Part shown: positions 26,867 through 34,925 of the stretch, piece after piece
How the letters are laid out: each line of letters begins with the position of its first letter
Position numbering within the stretch: the stretch's first letter is position 1
DNA from: Microlunatus parietis
GTDB taxonomy: Bacteria > Actinomycetota > Actinomycetes > Propionibacteriales > Propionibacteriaceae
Assembly (NCBI RefSeq): GCF_013407955.1
Contig: NZ_JACCBU010000001.1
Coordinates: forward strand, 2,852,001 to 2,916,000
Direction: 5' to 3'
Length of the DNA: 64,000 bases
Notes under the pieces: model-generated
Database searches by the model: none
The model's input: only the letters and a program-made list of their open reading frames with translations
What the model was told of the DNA's origin: nothing
Program-made: the position numbers and the translations under genes

Positions 26867-27888
26867 TCGTCAGCCGCGTGACCGATCTGATCGGCCGCAC
26901 TCCTTTGTTCCGGCTCGCCGAGACCGGCAGCGGAACCCGGCTGCTGCTCAAGCTGGAGCAGTTCAATCCGACCGGCGCCGCCAAGATCAGGATGGCCCGG
27001 TCGATGGTGCTCGACGCCGAGGCCCGTGGCCTGCTCCGGCCCGGCGGCCGGATCGTCGAGTCGACGTCGGGCAATACCGGGCTCGGGCTCGCCGTGGTAG
27101 CCGCCGAACGGGGCTACCGGTTCACGGCGGTGGTGGACCGGCACGCCAGTGCAGACAAGCTGCGCACGATGGCCGCGCTCGGCGCCGAGCTCGTCTTCGT
27201 CGGCGACGGTGATCATCTCGCGACCTCGGCCCGGGAGGACCTGGCCGAACAGCTGGCCGCGGCCGAACCGGGCGCCTACTTCACCGAGCAGCACAACAAC
27301 CCGGCCAACGCCGAGGGCTACGCCGGGCTCGCCGACGAGTTGCTCGCCGATCTCGGCGGGGTCGATCTGTTGATCAGTGCGGTCGGCACCGGCGGCTCGT
27401 TGTTCGGCACCGCGAGGCGGCTCCGCGAGCAGGGGTCGACGGTCCGGGTGATCGGCGTCGAACCGGTCGGCTCGATCGCGTTCGGCGGCGACGGCGGACC
27501 CTATTGGCAGTCCGGCACCGGCACCCCGCCCGGCGCGACGATCGGCACCGCTGTCGACTACGCGCTGCTGGACGAGGGAGTCAAGGTGAGCGACCTGGAC
27601 GCGTTCGCCACCGCCCGGGCCGTCGCGGCCAGCACCGGGCTGATGATCGGCGGTTCGGCCGGTGGCTCGGTCCACGTCGCGCTGACCCGGCTGGAGGACT
27701 TCCCGCCCGGCTCGACCGTCGTGACGATCATCGGCGACGGCGGCGAGAAGTATCTGGACACGGTCTTCGACGACGAGTGGATGCGGGCGCGCGGGCTCAT
27801 CGACGAGTCGGTCGAGGAGCGGATCTCCGGCCTGCTCACCCGGCTCGCTCCCGACCGGGCCGCCGAGCCGGTGCTCAGCCTGGCCTGA
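26863..27888 (+). CDS. sbnA: SbnA-like 2,3-diaminopropionate synthase (cysteine synthase family)
   Basis: 341 residues. Fold-type II PLP enzyme with likely PLP Lys41 in FNPTGAAKIRMA, STSGNTGLGLAVV, EQHNNPAN, GTGGSLFGTA (phosphate loop) and GDGGEKYLDT. The C-terminal extension and AAKIR in place of SVKDR separate it from housekeeping CysK and match the siderophore-type enzymes that join O-phosphoserine to glutamate. Its ATG overlaps the decarboxylase stop (ATGA). It is the last gene of the iron-boxed operon. Confidence 0.83.
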   Translation: MIVSRVTDLIGRTPLFRLAETGSGTRLLLKLEQFNPTGAAKIRMARSMVLDAEARGLLRPGGRIVESTSGNTGLGLAVVAAERGYRFTAVVDRHASADKLRTMAALGAELVFVGDGDHLATSAREDLAEQLAAAEPGAYFTEQHNNPANAEGYAGLADELLADLGGVDLLISAVGTGGSLFGTARRLREQGSTVRVIGVEPVGSIAFGGDGGPYWQSGTGTPPGATIGTAVDYALLDEGVKVSDLDAFATARAVAASTGLMIGGSAGGSVHVALTRLEDFPPGSTVVTIIGDGGEKYLDTVFDDEWMRARGLIDESVEERISGLLTRLAPDRAAEPVLSLA

Positions 27889-27995
27889 GAGCTCGGTTCG
27901 CTGAGCCGGTCGATGATCACGAGAGGCTAAACTGAGTTCCCCTTTGTGGCACACCCCGCCGCGGGCTCACAACCGACACCTACGAGGTGGCACAG

Positions 27996-28460
27996 ATGGC
28001 CGAGCTTGATCAACATCCGGAGCTGGACGTCCTGCCCGAGTGGCCGCGGGAGACGGTCGCGGTGCTGGTCACCCTCGACGCGGACAGCGGCGCTCCGCAT
28101 GTGATCCCGGTCTCCTGGCCGGTCCGCGCCGATGATCGCCGGATCTTGATCAGCCTCCGCCAGAACCGCGGCTCGCTGGCCCGGCTGCGGGAGCGGCCGG
28201 GCGTCGCCCTGTTGATCGTCGGCGGCGGCGACATCGCGCTGAGCGTGCACGGAACGGCCACCGTGATCAGGGAGAAGCTCGCCCCGGACGGCGAGTACGC
28301 GGGCGTCCAGATCGTCGCCGACACGATCGAGGACCATCGCCAGGGCGCCTTCGCGGTGGCCGACGGGATCCGCCGCACGGTGCTGGATCCGGGCGAGCTG
28401 GCGGCGCTGGAGCAGCGGGTGGCCGAGTTGACGGAGTATGCCGCCAATTTGAACTCGTGA
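27996..28460 (+). CDS. PPOX/FMN-binding split-barrel protein
   Basis: 154 residues. Pyridoxamine-phosphate-oxidase-like split barrel: ETVAVLVTLDADSGAPHVIPVSWPVRADDRRILISLRQNRGSLARL, then VALLIVGGGDIALSVHGTATVI. Members bind FMN, F420 or heme; the cofactor cannot be told here. ATG 27996 has GAGG 8 nt upstream. TAAACT at 27928-27933 may be its -10. It is downstream of the diaminopropionate operon but probably separately transcribed. Confidence 0.72.
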   Translation: MAELDQHPELDVLPEWPRETVAVLVTLDADSGAPHVIPVSWPVRADDRRILISLRQNRGSLARLRERPGVALLIVGGGDIALSVHGTATVIREKLAPDGEYAGVQIVADTIEDHRQGAFAVADGIRRTVLDPGELAALEQRVAELTEYAANLNS

Positions 28461-28486
28461 TAACGCTTGGGTAACGTCGGGGCGCA

Positions 28487-29815
28487 ATGGCACCCCGTAC
28501 CACCGAATCACGTTCGAAGGTCCGCGACGCCTCCCTCGACAACGCCAAGGCGATTCTGATCGTCCTGGTCGTGCTCGGCCACGCGATCGAGGACGTACCC
28601 AAGGACGACGCGGCGGAATGGCTCTACCGAGTCATCTACCTGTTCCACATGCCGGCGTTCGCCTTGATCACGGGCTATCTCTCGCGTCGGTTCCAGGCCT
28701 CGGTCGGCTCCTACCTCAAGCTGTTCGGCGCGCTGCTGGTGCCCTACCTGGTGTTCCAGGCGGCGCATGCCCTGATCGAGGCGCCGCTCGAAGGTGAGCC
28801 GTTCGCGCTGGACGTGTTCGACCCGAAGTGGACCCTCTGGTACCTGCTCGCCGTCGCGATCTGGCGGGCGCTGACGCCGCTGCTCCGGGCGATCCGGTAC
28901 GCGGTGCCGGTGTCGATCCTGGCCGCGCTCGGCTTCGGCCTGATCCCCAATCTGCCGGACACACTCTCACTCGACCGCGCGATCACGCTGCTCCCGTTCT
29001 TCGTGATCGGGCTCACCGTGACGCCGGAGAATCTCGACCTGGTGCGCCGGCTCGGACCGCTGGCCCTGTCCGCGATCTTCCTGCCGGTCGCCGTCGCCGT
29101 CACCTGGTGGTCACTCGACCGGCTCGGTGGCGACGACTTCTGGTTCAGCCGGTCCTTCCTGCAGCTCGGTGACGACTGGCTTGCGACCGGGTTGCTGCTG
29201 CGGCTGTGCAGTTACGGCCTCGGCCTGCTCGGCACGGCCTGGGTGCTGGCCGTCGCGCCGAAGCGCAACCTGCCGATCACCTACATCGGCGTGCAGTCGC
29301 TGTACGTCTACCTGCTGCACAGCGTGGCCCTGACCGCGTTCCGCGACAACGGTGTGATCGAGGGGCTGGACGAGCCGTGGCTGATCTTGGCCAGCGTCGG
29401 GTTCGCGATCGCGCTGTCGGCCGTCCTCGCCGCCAAGCCGGTCACCATGATCACAATGCCGTTCGTCCAGCCACCGTTCGGCAAGATCGGGAAGCGCGAG
29501 ACCAGCGGCAAGCGCACGCCGGTGCGGCAACGGGTGCCGGACCGGGATTCCGTGCCAGCCTGGGATTCCGTACCGGTCCGGGACTCCGTGCCGGTCTGGG
29601 ACTCCGTGCCGGTCTGGGACTCTGGCCAGTCCTGGCAGCCCGCGCCGGTCCCCGCCCGAGAGGGCCGGCCGGTCAACTCCCGGACTCGACCGGCTCCGGC
29701 CGTGCAGCACTCGCCGGCCCGGCGGGCCCTGGTCGAAGATCAGCCGCGCGGCGGCTGGGTGATCCAGGACGACACCCCACGGCCCCGGCGGGCGGCCGCA
29801 CCGGTCTCGACCTGA
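28487..29815 (+). CDS. Acyltransferase family 3 membrane protein with repeat tail
   Basis: 442 residues. Start region LDNAKAILIVLVVLGHAIED, followed by about ten membrane helices (YLFHMPAFALITGYLSRRF), matches the acyltransferase-3/OafB-type family that O-acylates surface glycans or small molecules. After about residue 325 comes a basic, disordered cytoplasmic tail with tandem DSVPVW hexapeptides (about 353-382). TAACGT ends 9 nt before the ATG. The acceptor is unknown. Confidence 0.83.
   Translation: MAPRTTESRSKVRDASLDNAKAILIVLVVLGHAIEDVPKDDAAEWLYRVIYLFHMPAFALITGYLSRRFQASVGSYLKLFGALLVPYLVFQAAHALIEAPLEGEPFALDVFDPKWTLWYLLAVAIWRALTPLLRAIRYAVPVSILAALGFGLIPNLPDTLSLDRAITLLPFFVIGLTVTPENLDLVRRLGPLALSAIFLPVAVAVTWWSLDRLGGDDFWFSRSFLQLGDDWLATGLLLRLCSYGLGLLGTAWVLAVAPKRNLPITYIGVQSLYVYLLHSVALTAFRDNGVIEGLDEPWLILASVGFAIALSAVLAAKPVTMITMPFVQPPFGKIGKRETSGKRTPVRQRVPDRDSVPAWDSVPVRDSVPVWDSVPVWDSGQSWQPAPVPAREGRPVNSRTRPAPAVQHSPARRALVEDQPRGGWVIQDDTPRPRRAAAPVST
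29544..29633 (+). repeat. 18-bp tandem repeat, five copies, inside the acyltransferase gene
   Basis: Unit GGGACTCCGTGCCGGTCT, repeated in frame and giving DSVPAW, DSVPVR, DSVPVW, DSVPVW and a degenerate DSGQSW. Copies three and four are identical, so length variation between strains is likely. Confidence 0.85.
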
Positions 29816-29822
29816 CCGGGCC

Positions 29823-30980
29823 TCAGTCCACGATCATCCGGTCGGCGTTCGCCGCGTAGAGCCGTTCCCAGTCGTAGCTGACGCCGAGCCCGGGCCCGTC
29901 CGGCAGGCCGACGCAACCGTCCTCACCAACCGCGTCCAGGTCCTCCGCGTAGTCGTCGGCATAGACCGGTGGGTGCAGCGGATTGCCGCTCTCCGGGTCG
30001 AGCAGCCCGAGCTCGTAGTAGTTCGTGTTCCGGATCGCCGCCATGCAGTGCCGCTGGGCCGGACCGGACGCGTGCACCTCGAGATCGAGCCCGATCGACT
30101 CCGCCGCGTGCGCGGTCTTCATCACCCCGGTGATCCCCATGTCCAGCTCGGGATCGGCGCGCAGGAAGTCGGTGCCGCCGTCCAGGGCGACCGCCATCCG
30201 CAACTCCAGCCCGCGGACGAACTCGGTGATCAACAACGGCGTCTTGATCTTGTCCCGGAGGATCTTGTGGCCGAACGGCGCGTTGTCCCGCATCGGGTCC
30301 TCCCACCAGTAGGCGCCGACCTCGTCGCAGACCCGGCCCAGCGCCAGCGCATCGGCCAGCGTCCGCAGCGAGTTGCCGGGATCGGTCATCACGTCGCTGC
30401 GTCCGGCCGATCCCTCGGCGGAGGCGCGCAGGGCGGCTGCCTCGGCGCGGTGATCACCGTTGGACGGACCGTGGATCTTGTAGCCCGGGATGCCCCGCCC
30501 GGCGCAATGATCGGCGAAGTCGCGATAGCTGGCCGGGTCGGACAGGCCGCCCAGCCCGTGGCCGCCGCCGACCGTGCTGACGTACGCGGGCAGCCGGTCC
30601 CGGAACCGGCCGAGCAGGTCCGACACCGACATCCCGGCCGCCTTGCCGGCCGCGTCCCAGAGCGCGATGTCGATCGCGCCGGCGCCGATCCGGTCGGACT
30701 TGGCCAGATTGCGATTGGCCCGGTCCCAGATCAGCTCGCGGTCGGTCAGCCGGCAGCCGATGATCGACCGGGCGATCGCGACCACCTGCGGAGCCGCCAA
30801 CGGCGGGGCGCTCCACAGGGTCACGTAGTCGCCGGTGATCCCTTCGTCGGTACGGATCCGGACGCCGAACCGACGGATGGTCCGGGTCCGCGGCACCGCC
30901 AACGGCCGGCCGGCTTCGTCGTAGCCGTACCGGATCTCATGATCGAACTCGACCAGTTCGACCTCGGTGATCATGGACAT
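29823..30980 (-). CDS. Enolase-superfamily (mandelate racemase/muconate lactonizing) enzyme
   Basis: 385 residues. N-terminal capping domain (FGVRIRTDEGITGDY) and barrel: IDIALWDAAGKAAGMSVSDLLG, GYKIHG (Lys), DVMTDPGNS, YWWEDPM and LEVHASGPAQRHCMAAIRN. These place it among acid-sugar dehydratases and related racemases, which abstract a proton alpha to a carboxylate using Mg. It is followed upstream by an unknown TIM-barrel gene and sits beside a GntR/isomerase pair, suggesting sugar-acid catabolism. Confidence 0.83.
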   Translation of the reverse strand: MSMITEVELVEFDHEIRYGYDEAGRPLAVPRTRTIRRFGVRIRTDEGITGDYVTLWSAPPLAAPQVVAIARSIIGCRLTDRELIWDRANRNLAKSDRIGAGAIDIALWDAAGKAAGMSVSDLLGRFRDRLPAYVSTVGGGHGLGGLSDPASYRDFADHCAGRGIPGYKIHGPSNGDHRAEAAALRASAEGSAGRSDVMTDPGNSLRTLADALALGRVCDEVGAYWWEDPMRDNAPFGHKILRDKIKTPLLITEFVRGLELRMAVALDGGTDFLRADPELDMGITGVMKTAHAAESIGLDLEVHASGPAQRHCMAAIRNTNYYELGLLDPESGNPLHPPVYADDYAEDLDAVGEDGCVGLPDGPGLGVSYDWERLYAANADRMIVD

Positions 30981-31005
30981 GACGAGCTCCTCAGTTCGGG
31001 CATGA

Positions 31006-32316
31006 TCACGATTCGAGCGGTTGCCAGAACCGTTCCTGGGCCTCGTGCTCGCGCAGCCCGATCCGTACCGCGTCCAGGCGTTCCATCGTCGCCCCGTCGT
31101 AGTGGCCGAGTGACAGCCCGTCGGCCCCGGCGTCGACCGCCGCCTTGATGCTGCCGCGGAGCGTCTCCGGGGTCGCGTTGGGCCGGACCCCGAGCGCCGC
31201 GATCAGCAACTGATCATCGTTCAGGGCCCGGCGGACCTTCATCAGCTTGGCCCGCTTGATCGCGACGCCCTCGGCCGTGCCGAGCTGATCGGAGTAGTCG
31301 GACTCGCGGACCGAGTCGACGTGCCGGAACGCGGATCTGAAGTCGAGCCCGGCCCGTTCCGGCGCCGCCATGTAGGTGTTGTAGCGCAGCTCGATCGGCC
31401 GGCCGACCCCGTCCAGGGCCTGCCGGACGTCGGCGAACAGGCCGGTGATCGAGCGCTTCCGGAACTGCAGCCAGGACATGAACGCGTCGTTCTCGATCAA
31501 CAGACTGGACTCGCTGTAGTTCGCCTCGTCCAGCAGCTGCCGCTCGTGCAGCTCGGCCAGCCCGATCCGCTTCGACAGCCGGGCCAGGTGGCCGATCTCG
31601 TCGGTCAGCTCGGCCCAGTCCAGACCCTCGGCCGTCGCCTTCTCCCTGCAGGCGTCGCAGAAGCAGCCGCCGGTGGCCACACCGAGCAGGTGCTGCCAGT
31701 CGGTCGGCCCGGCCGAGTGGGTCCCGCCGTCGCCGCGGCCGGCGCCGAACATGACCAGGCAGGTCTGCAGGTAGTCGACGTCGTAGTTGATTGCCAGGTC
31801 GGTGAATAGGCCGATGATGTAGTCGCGGACGTCGGGATGGTTCAGGCAGGGCAGCGCGCGCTGGGCCTCGACCGCCTCGAACGCGCCGACGATGTTGCCG
31901 AAAACGTCGCGCTGCAAGGCGTCCGGGTAGTGCGCCCGCGCGTACTGGGCGTCGATGATCGTGTGCGAGATCTCGCAGCCGGTGCGCATGCCGCGGGCCC
32001 GCGCCCCGTCGATCAACACCTGCAGCCAGTCCGTACCGGCGAGGAAGTCGCGATCACTGGTCAGCGGCTTGATCCGGCCGTAGCGGTCGGCGGCCGGCTT
32101 CCAGTAGGCGCGGCTGTCCTCCGGCAGGTAGTAGCGCCGGACCGGATTGTGCGGGTAGTGCCGTGCGTGCAGCGGCCGCTTCTCCTTGTGCATCATGCCG
32201 ACCAGGTACGCCGAGTTCACCTCCGCCCGGCTGGCCAGCACGTCCAGCGCATGATCAACTCCCTCGTCGGCCAGGTCCCAGGCATAGAGGCTGGCGGCGA
32301 TCTCGTTCAGCGGCAT
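31006..32316 (-). CDS. Uncharacterised putative glycoside-hydrolase-like TIM-barrel protein
   Basis: 436 residues, cytosolic. Not assigned to a named enzyme. Features: LVGMMHKEKRPLHARHYPHNP, a central GCFCDACREKA pair of Cys, and HVDSVRESDYSD. A Cys-rich segment of this kind, after LNHPDVRDYIIGLFTDLAINYDVDYLQ, occurs in putative glycosyl-hydrolase-like families. ATG 32316 fits. It is co-directional with the enolase-type gene (25-base gap) and divergent from the isomerase, so it probably belongs to the same catabolic set. Confidence 0.6.
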   Translation of the reverse strand: MPLNEIAASLYAWDLADEGVDHALDVLASRAEVNSAYLVGMMHKEKRPLHARHYPHNPVRRYYLPEDSRAYWKPAADRYGRIKPLTSDRDFLAGTDWLQVLIDGARARGMRTGCEISHTIIDAQYARAHYPDALQRDVFGNIVGAFEAVEAQRALPCLNHPDVRDYIIGLFTDLAINYDVDYLQTCLVMFGAGRGDGGTHSAGPTDWQHLLGVATGGCFCDACREKATAEGLDWAELTDEIGHLARLSKRIGLAELHERQLLDEANYSESSLLIENDAFMSWLQFRKRSITGLFADVRQALDGVGRPIELRYNTYMAAPERAGLDFRSAFRHVDSVRESDYSDQLGTAEGVAIKRAKLMKVRRALNDDQLLIAALGVRPNATPETLRGSIKAAVDAGADGLSLGHYDGATMERLDAVRIGLREHEAQERFWQPLES

Positions 32317-32381
32317 CGGCGTCCCTTCGTCGGGTGGTGCACCATGGACCGGTCATCGCTACCTCAATCCTCAAGTCGGTA

Positions 32382-32398
32382 AACTTGTCTGTCAAGTT
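32382..32398. promoter_or_regulatory. Candidate GntR operator in the divergent catabolic promoter
   Basis: AACTTGTCTGTCAAGTT has perfect 6-bp arms around 5 bp, and a further GTCAAG follows. It lies between the starts at 32316 (-) and 32430 (+) and is the likely site for the GntR regulator at 33279. Confidence 0.6.
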
Positions 32399-32429
32399 GT
32401 CAAGACCGACATTCCAGAACGGAGTGCCC

Positions 32430-33266
32430 ATGCACGGTCACCGCTTCAGCTACGCGGCGAACCTCTCGATCATGTTCACCGAGTACGAGTTCCTGGCCCG
32501 GCCCGCCGCAGCGCGCGCCGCAGGCTTCACCATGATCGAGATGTGGTGGCCGTTCGCGGAGCCGGTGGCCGAGCCGGAGCAGGTGGACGCCCTGGTCGGG
32601 GCGATCGAGGCGGCCGAGGTCCGGCTGATCGGGCTCAACTTCTTCGGCGGCGACCTGGCCGCCGGACAGCGCGGCGTGGCCAGCCATCCGGCTGCCGCGG
32701 GCGACCTGGCGGCGAACGCCGAGCAGGTGGCCGCGATCGCTCGCCGTACCGGCTGCCGCAACTTCAACCTGCTGTACGGGCAGCGGGACGACCGCTGGTC
32801 GGTGCCCGAGCAGGAGGAGGCCGCGATCGAGGCGATCCGAAACGCCGCCGCGGTCGTCGCACCGTTCGGCGGCACCGTACTGCTGGAGCCGCTGGCGGCC
32901 GGGCTCAACGGCGCCTACCCGCTGACCACGACCGACGAGGTGACCGCGGTGATCGACGCTGTCGCGGCTCCGGCCGACAACGTACGACTACTGTTCGACG
33001 TCTTCCACCTCGGCAGCAACGGGGCCGACCTGGTCGCCGAGGCCAGCCGGCAGGGCGGGCGGATCGGCCACGTCCAGCTGGCCGACAGCCCGGGGCGCGG
33101 CGAGCCCGGTTCCGGGACCCTGCCGATCGCCGCTGCCCTTGCCGCACTGCCCGACGACTACCCCGGCGTGATCGCCTGCGAGTACCGGCCGACCCGGCGC
33201 ACCGAGGAGACGCTGGACTGGATCGCCACGGTCGACGGGCCGCCAGCCGCGGGCCCGGATCTGTGA
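32430..33266 (+). CDS. Hydroxypyruvate-isomerase-like sugar isomerase (TIM barrel)
   Basis: 278 residues. Features: FSYAANLSIMFTEYEFLARPAAARAAGFTMIEMWWPF, LIGLNFFGGD, GTVLLEPLAAG, LLFDVFHLGSNG, IGHVQLADSPGRGEPGSG and EYRPT. These match the Hyi/OtnI group that interconverts hydroxypyruvate and tartronate semialdehyde or 2-oxo-tetronates. ATG 32430 has GGAG 5 nt upstream. It is followed 12 bases on by the GntR gene. It probably acts downstream of the divergent enolase-type enzyme. Confidence 0.87.
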   Translation: MHGHRFSYAANLSIMFTEYEFLARPAAARAAGFTMIEMWWPFAEPVAEPEQVDALVGAIEAAEVRLIGLNFFGGDLAAGQRGVASHPAAAGDLAANAEQVAAIARRTGCRNFNLLYGQRDDRWSVPEQEEAAIEAIRNAAAVVAPFGGTVLLEPLAAGLNGAYPLTTTDEVTAVIDAVAAPADNVRLLFDVFHLGSNGADLVAEASRQGGRIGHVQLADSPGRGEPGSGTLPIAAALAALPDDYPGVIACEYRPTRRTEETLDWIATVDGPPAAGPDL

Positions 33267-33278
33267 GACGGTAACCCC

Positions 33279-33950
33279 GTGTCAGACCAGTTCACCCTCG
33301 CGCCGTCGTCCCTGACGGACGCCCTGTTCGAGGCCGTACGGAAGCGGATCGTCAACGGTGACATCGCTCCCGGCGAGAAGCTCACCGAGCTGCGGCTGGC
33401 CGGCGAATACTCGGTCGCCCGGCCGACCGCCAAGGCCTGCGTCGAGCGGCTCACCGCCGTCGGGCTGCTCCGCCGGACCGCCCACCGCAGCGCGGTCGTG
33501 CCTTCGTTCGACGAGGCCGAGATCGTCGACCTCTTCATCGCCCGGGAGGCGGTCGAGCGGTCGGCCGTGCTCGCGCTGGCCAAGCGGAAGTCCGTACCGG
33601 AACAGGCGATCACGGCCCAGGCGTCGATCGAGCGGGCGGCCCGTGAGCGCGACTTCCCGAGCCAGGTCGAGGCCGACATCGCCTTCCACTCGTCCCTGGT
33701 CGCCGCCGTCGGCAGCGGCCGGCTGCTCCGGATGCACGAATCGATCATGGGCGAGGTGCAACTGACCATGGGCCAGTTCCAGGCCCACCGGACCGCCGAT
33801 CCGCGGACCGTCGCCCGCGAGCACGCGGAGATCATCGCCGAGATCAAGGCCGGCCGCCCCCGCAAGGCCGAGGACGCCCTGACCACCCACCTGCAGCACG
33901 CCCGCGAGCGCCTGCTCTCCCACCTGGAGACGGCGACGACACCGGCCTGA
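33279..33950 (+). CDS. GntR-family (FCD-type) regulator
   Basis: 223 residues, GTG start. Winged helix at about 8-75 (LFEAVRKRIVNGDIAPGEKLTELRLAGEYSVARPTAKACVERL). The all-helical FCD ligand domain has metal-type His residues (EADIAFHSSLVAAVGSGRL, LTTHLQHARERL). Such proteins sense small carboxylates. It is the last gene after the isomerase and the likely controller of the 29.8-33.3 kb catabolic set. Confidence 0.9.
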   Translation: MSDQFTLAPSSLTDALFEAVRKRIVNGDIAPGEKLTELRLAGEYSVARPTAKACVERLTAVGLLRRTAHRSAVVPSFDEAEIVDLFIAREAVERSAVLALAKRKSVPEQAITAQASIERAARERDFPSQVEADIAFHSSLVAAVGSGRLLRMHESIMGEVQLTMGQFQAHRTADPRTVAREHAEIIAEIKAGRPRKAEDALTTHLQHARERLLSHLETATTPA

Positions 33951-33973
33951 TCCCACGGGTCACTCTGGCCCCA

Positions 33974-34033
33974 AGTTTTTCACGTAACGTGAAAAACTGG
34001 CGCTTTACCCGAGAAGTATCTGTGGTAAAGCGC
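33974..34033. terminator. Two back-to-back inverted repeats between convergent genes
   Basis: A perfect 25-bp palindrome (33974-33998; half AGTTTTTCACGT around one A) is followed by GCGCTTTACC-N14-GGTAAAGCGC (34000-34033). The region is AT-rich compared with its surroundings and lies between the GntR and TetR stops. It could be a bidirectional terminator; the first part might instead be a protein site. Confidence 0.5.
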
Positions 34034-34068
34034 TAAGAAATGTGGGGAAGTCGGGCGTCGGACCGAGG

Positions 34069-34839
34069 TCATTCGGCGCGGGTGCGCTGTTCGATGTAGA
34101 GCTCGATGCCGTCGAGGATCCGATCCAGGCCGAACCGGAACGACAGGTCGGGGTCGGTAGCCGCGTTGTAGGCCTCGCCGGTGCTGGTGCCGACCCGGCC
34201 GGCGAGCGGGAAGTCCGTACCCGCCATCACCTTGTCCAGGATCGGCGCGTTGATCTCCCACCATTCCGCGTCGGTCATCCCGGACGTCTCCTGGGTGCGC
34301 TTGACCTCGATCGCCAGCCCGGCCGCCCCGGCGGCGAAGCCGGAAACGAGCGTGATCACCTGGTCCATCGAGATGTCGTCCAGCCCGATCCCCTCGATCG
34401 CGCGAAGCTGCCACTCGTAGCGGGCCACCACGTACGGACCGAGATTGCCCCGGATCGACTCCGCCTGGAGCAGCCAGGGATGCCGCAGATAGCCGTCGTA
34501 CAGCTGCCGGCAGACCTTTTTCAGCCGGGTCCGGACGCTCCCCCGATGCGGCTTGACCGGCTGCTCGCCGACCGCCTCGTCGTGCATCAGCGAGATCAGC
34601 TCGGCCCGGTTCGCGACGTACGTGTAGACCGACATCACCCGCAGACCGAGCCGGTCGCCGACCTTGCGCATCGACAGCGCGTCCAGCCCCTCGGCATCGG
34701 CGATCGCGATGCCGGCCCGGACCACCTCGTCGACGCTCGAACTCTGCTTCGGGCCGCGACTGCCCTGGGTCGCGCCGAGCTCCCGGCGCCAGAGCAGGCG
34801 CAGGGTCCGGTCGGGGTTCTGGTCCGCGTCATCCGCCAT
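34069..34839 (-). CDS. TetR-family regulator (TetR_C-type, drug-efflux associated)
   Basis: 256 residues. An N-terminal basic extension (about 1-30) precedes the HTH: SVDEVVRAGIAIADAEGLDALSMRKVGDRLGLRVMSVYTYVANRAELISLM. The C-terminal domain (about 90-250) is the long form seen in TetR/TetR_C regulators. ATG 34839 is chosen; the upstream open frame crosses the neighbouring promoter. It is divergent from a DrrAB-type exporter with an inverted repeat between them, so it probably represses that exporter. Confidence 0.87.
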   Translation of the reverse strand: MADDADQNPDRTLRLLWRRELGATQGSRGPKQSSSVDEVVRAGIAIADAEGLDALSMRKVGDRLGLRVMSVYTYVANRAELISLMHDEAVGEQPVKPHRGSVRTRLKKVCRQLYDGYLRHPWLLQAESIRGNLGPYVVARYEWQLRAIEGIGLDDISMDQVITLVSGFAAGAAGLAIEVKRTQETSGMTDAEWWEINAPILDKVMAGTDFPLAGRVGTSTGEAYNAATDPDLSFRFGLDRILDGIELYIEQRTRAE

Positions 34840-34888
34840 GGTCGCAGCATAGGCACTAATTCTCCGTTGCGTGTACGATGTTTGGCCG

Positions 34889-34903
34889 GTACGATCTTCG
34901 TAC
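34889..34903. promoter_or_regulatory. Candidate TetR operator, GTACGATCTTCGTAC
   Basis: Six-bp perfect arms around TCT, with a further GTACGAT half-site at 34873-34879. It lies between the TetR start (34839) and the exporter ATPase start (34926). Confidence 0.55.
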
Positions 34904-34925
34904 AGCATACGGAATAAGGAGGACG

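Noticed and set aside
33974..33998. A chromosomal parS site
   Set aside because: The half-sites resemble parS, but the 5-bp gap breaks the required contiguous 16-bp palindrome, and no parA or parB genes are nearby.
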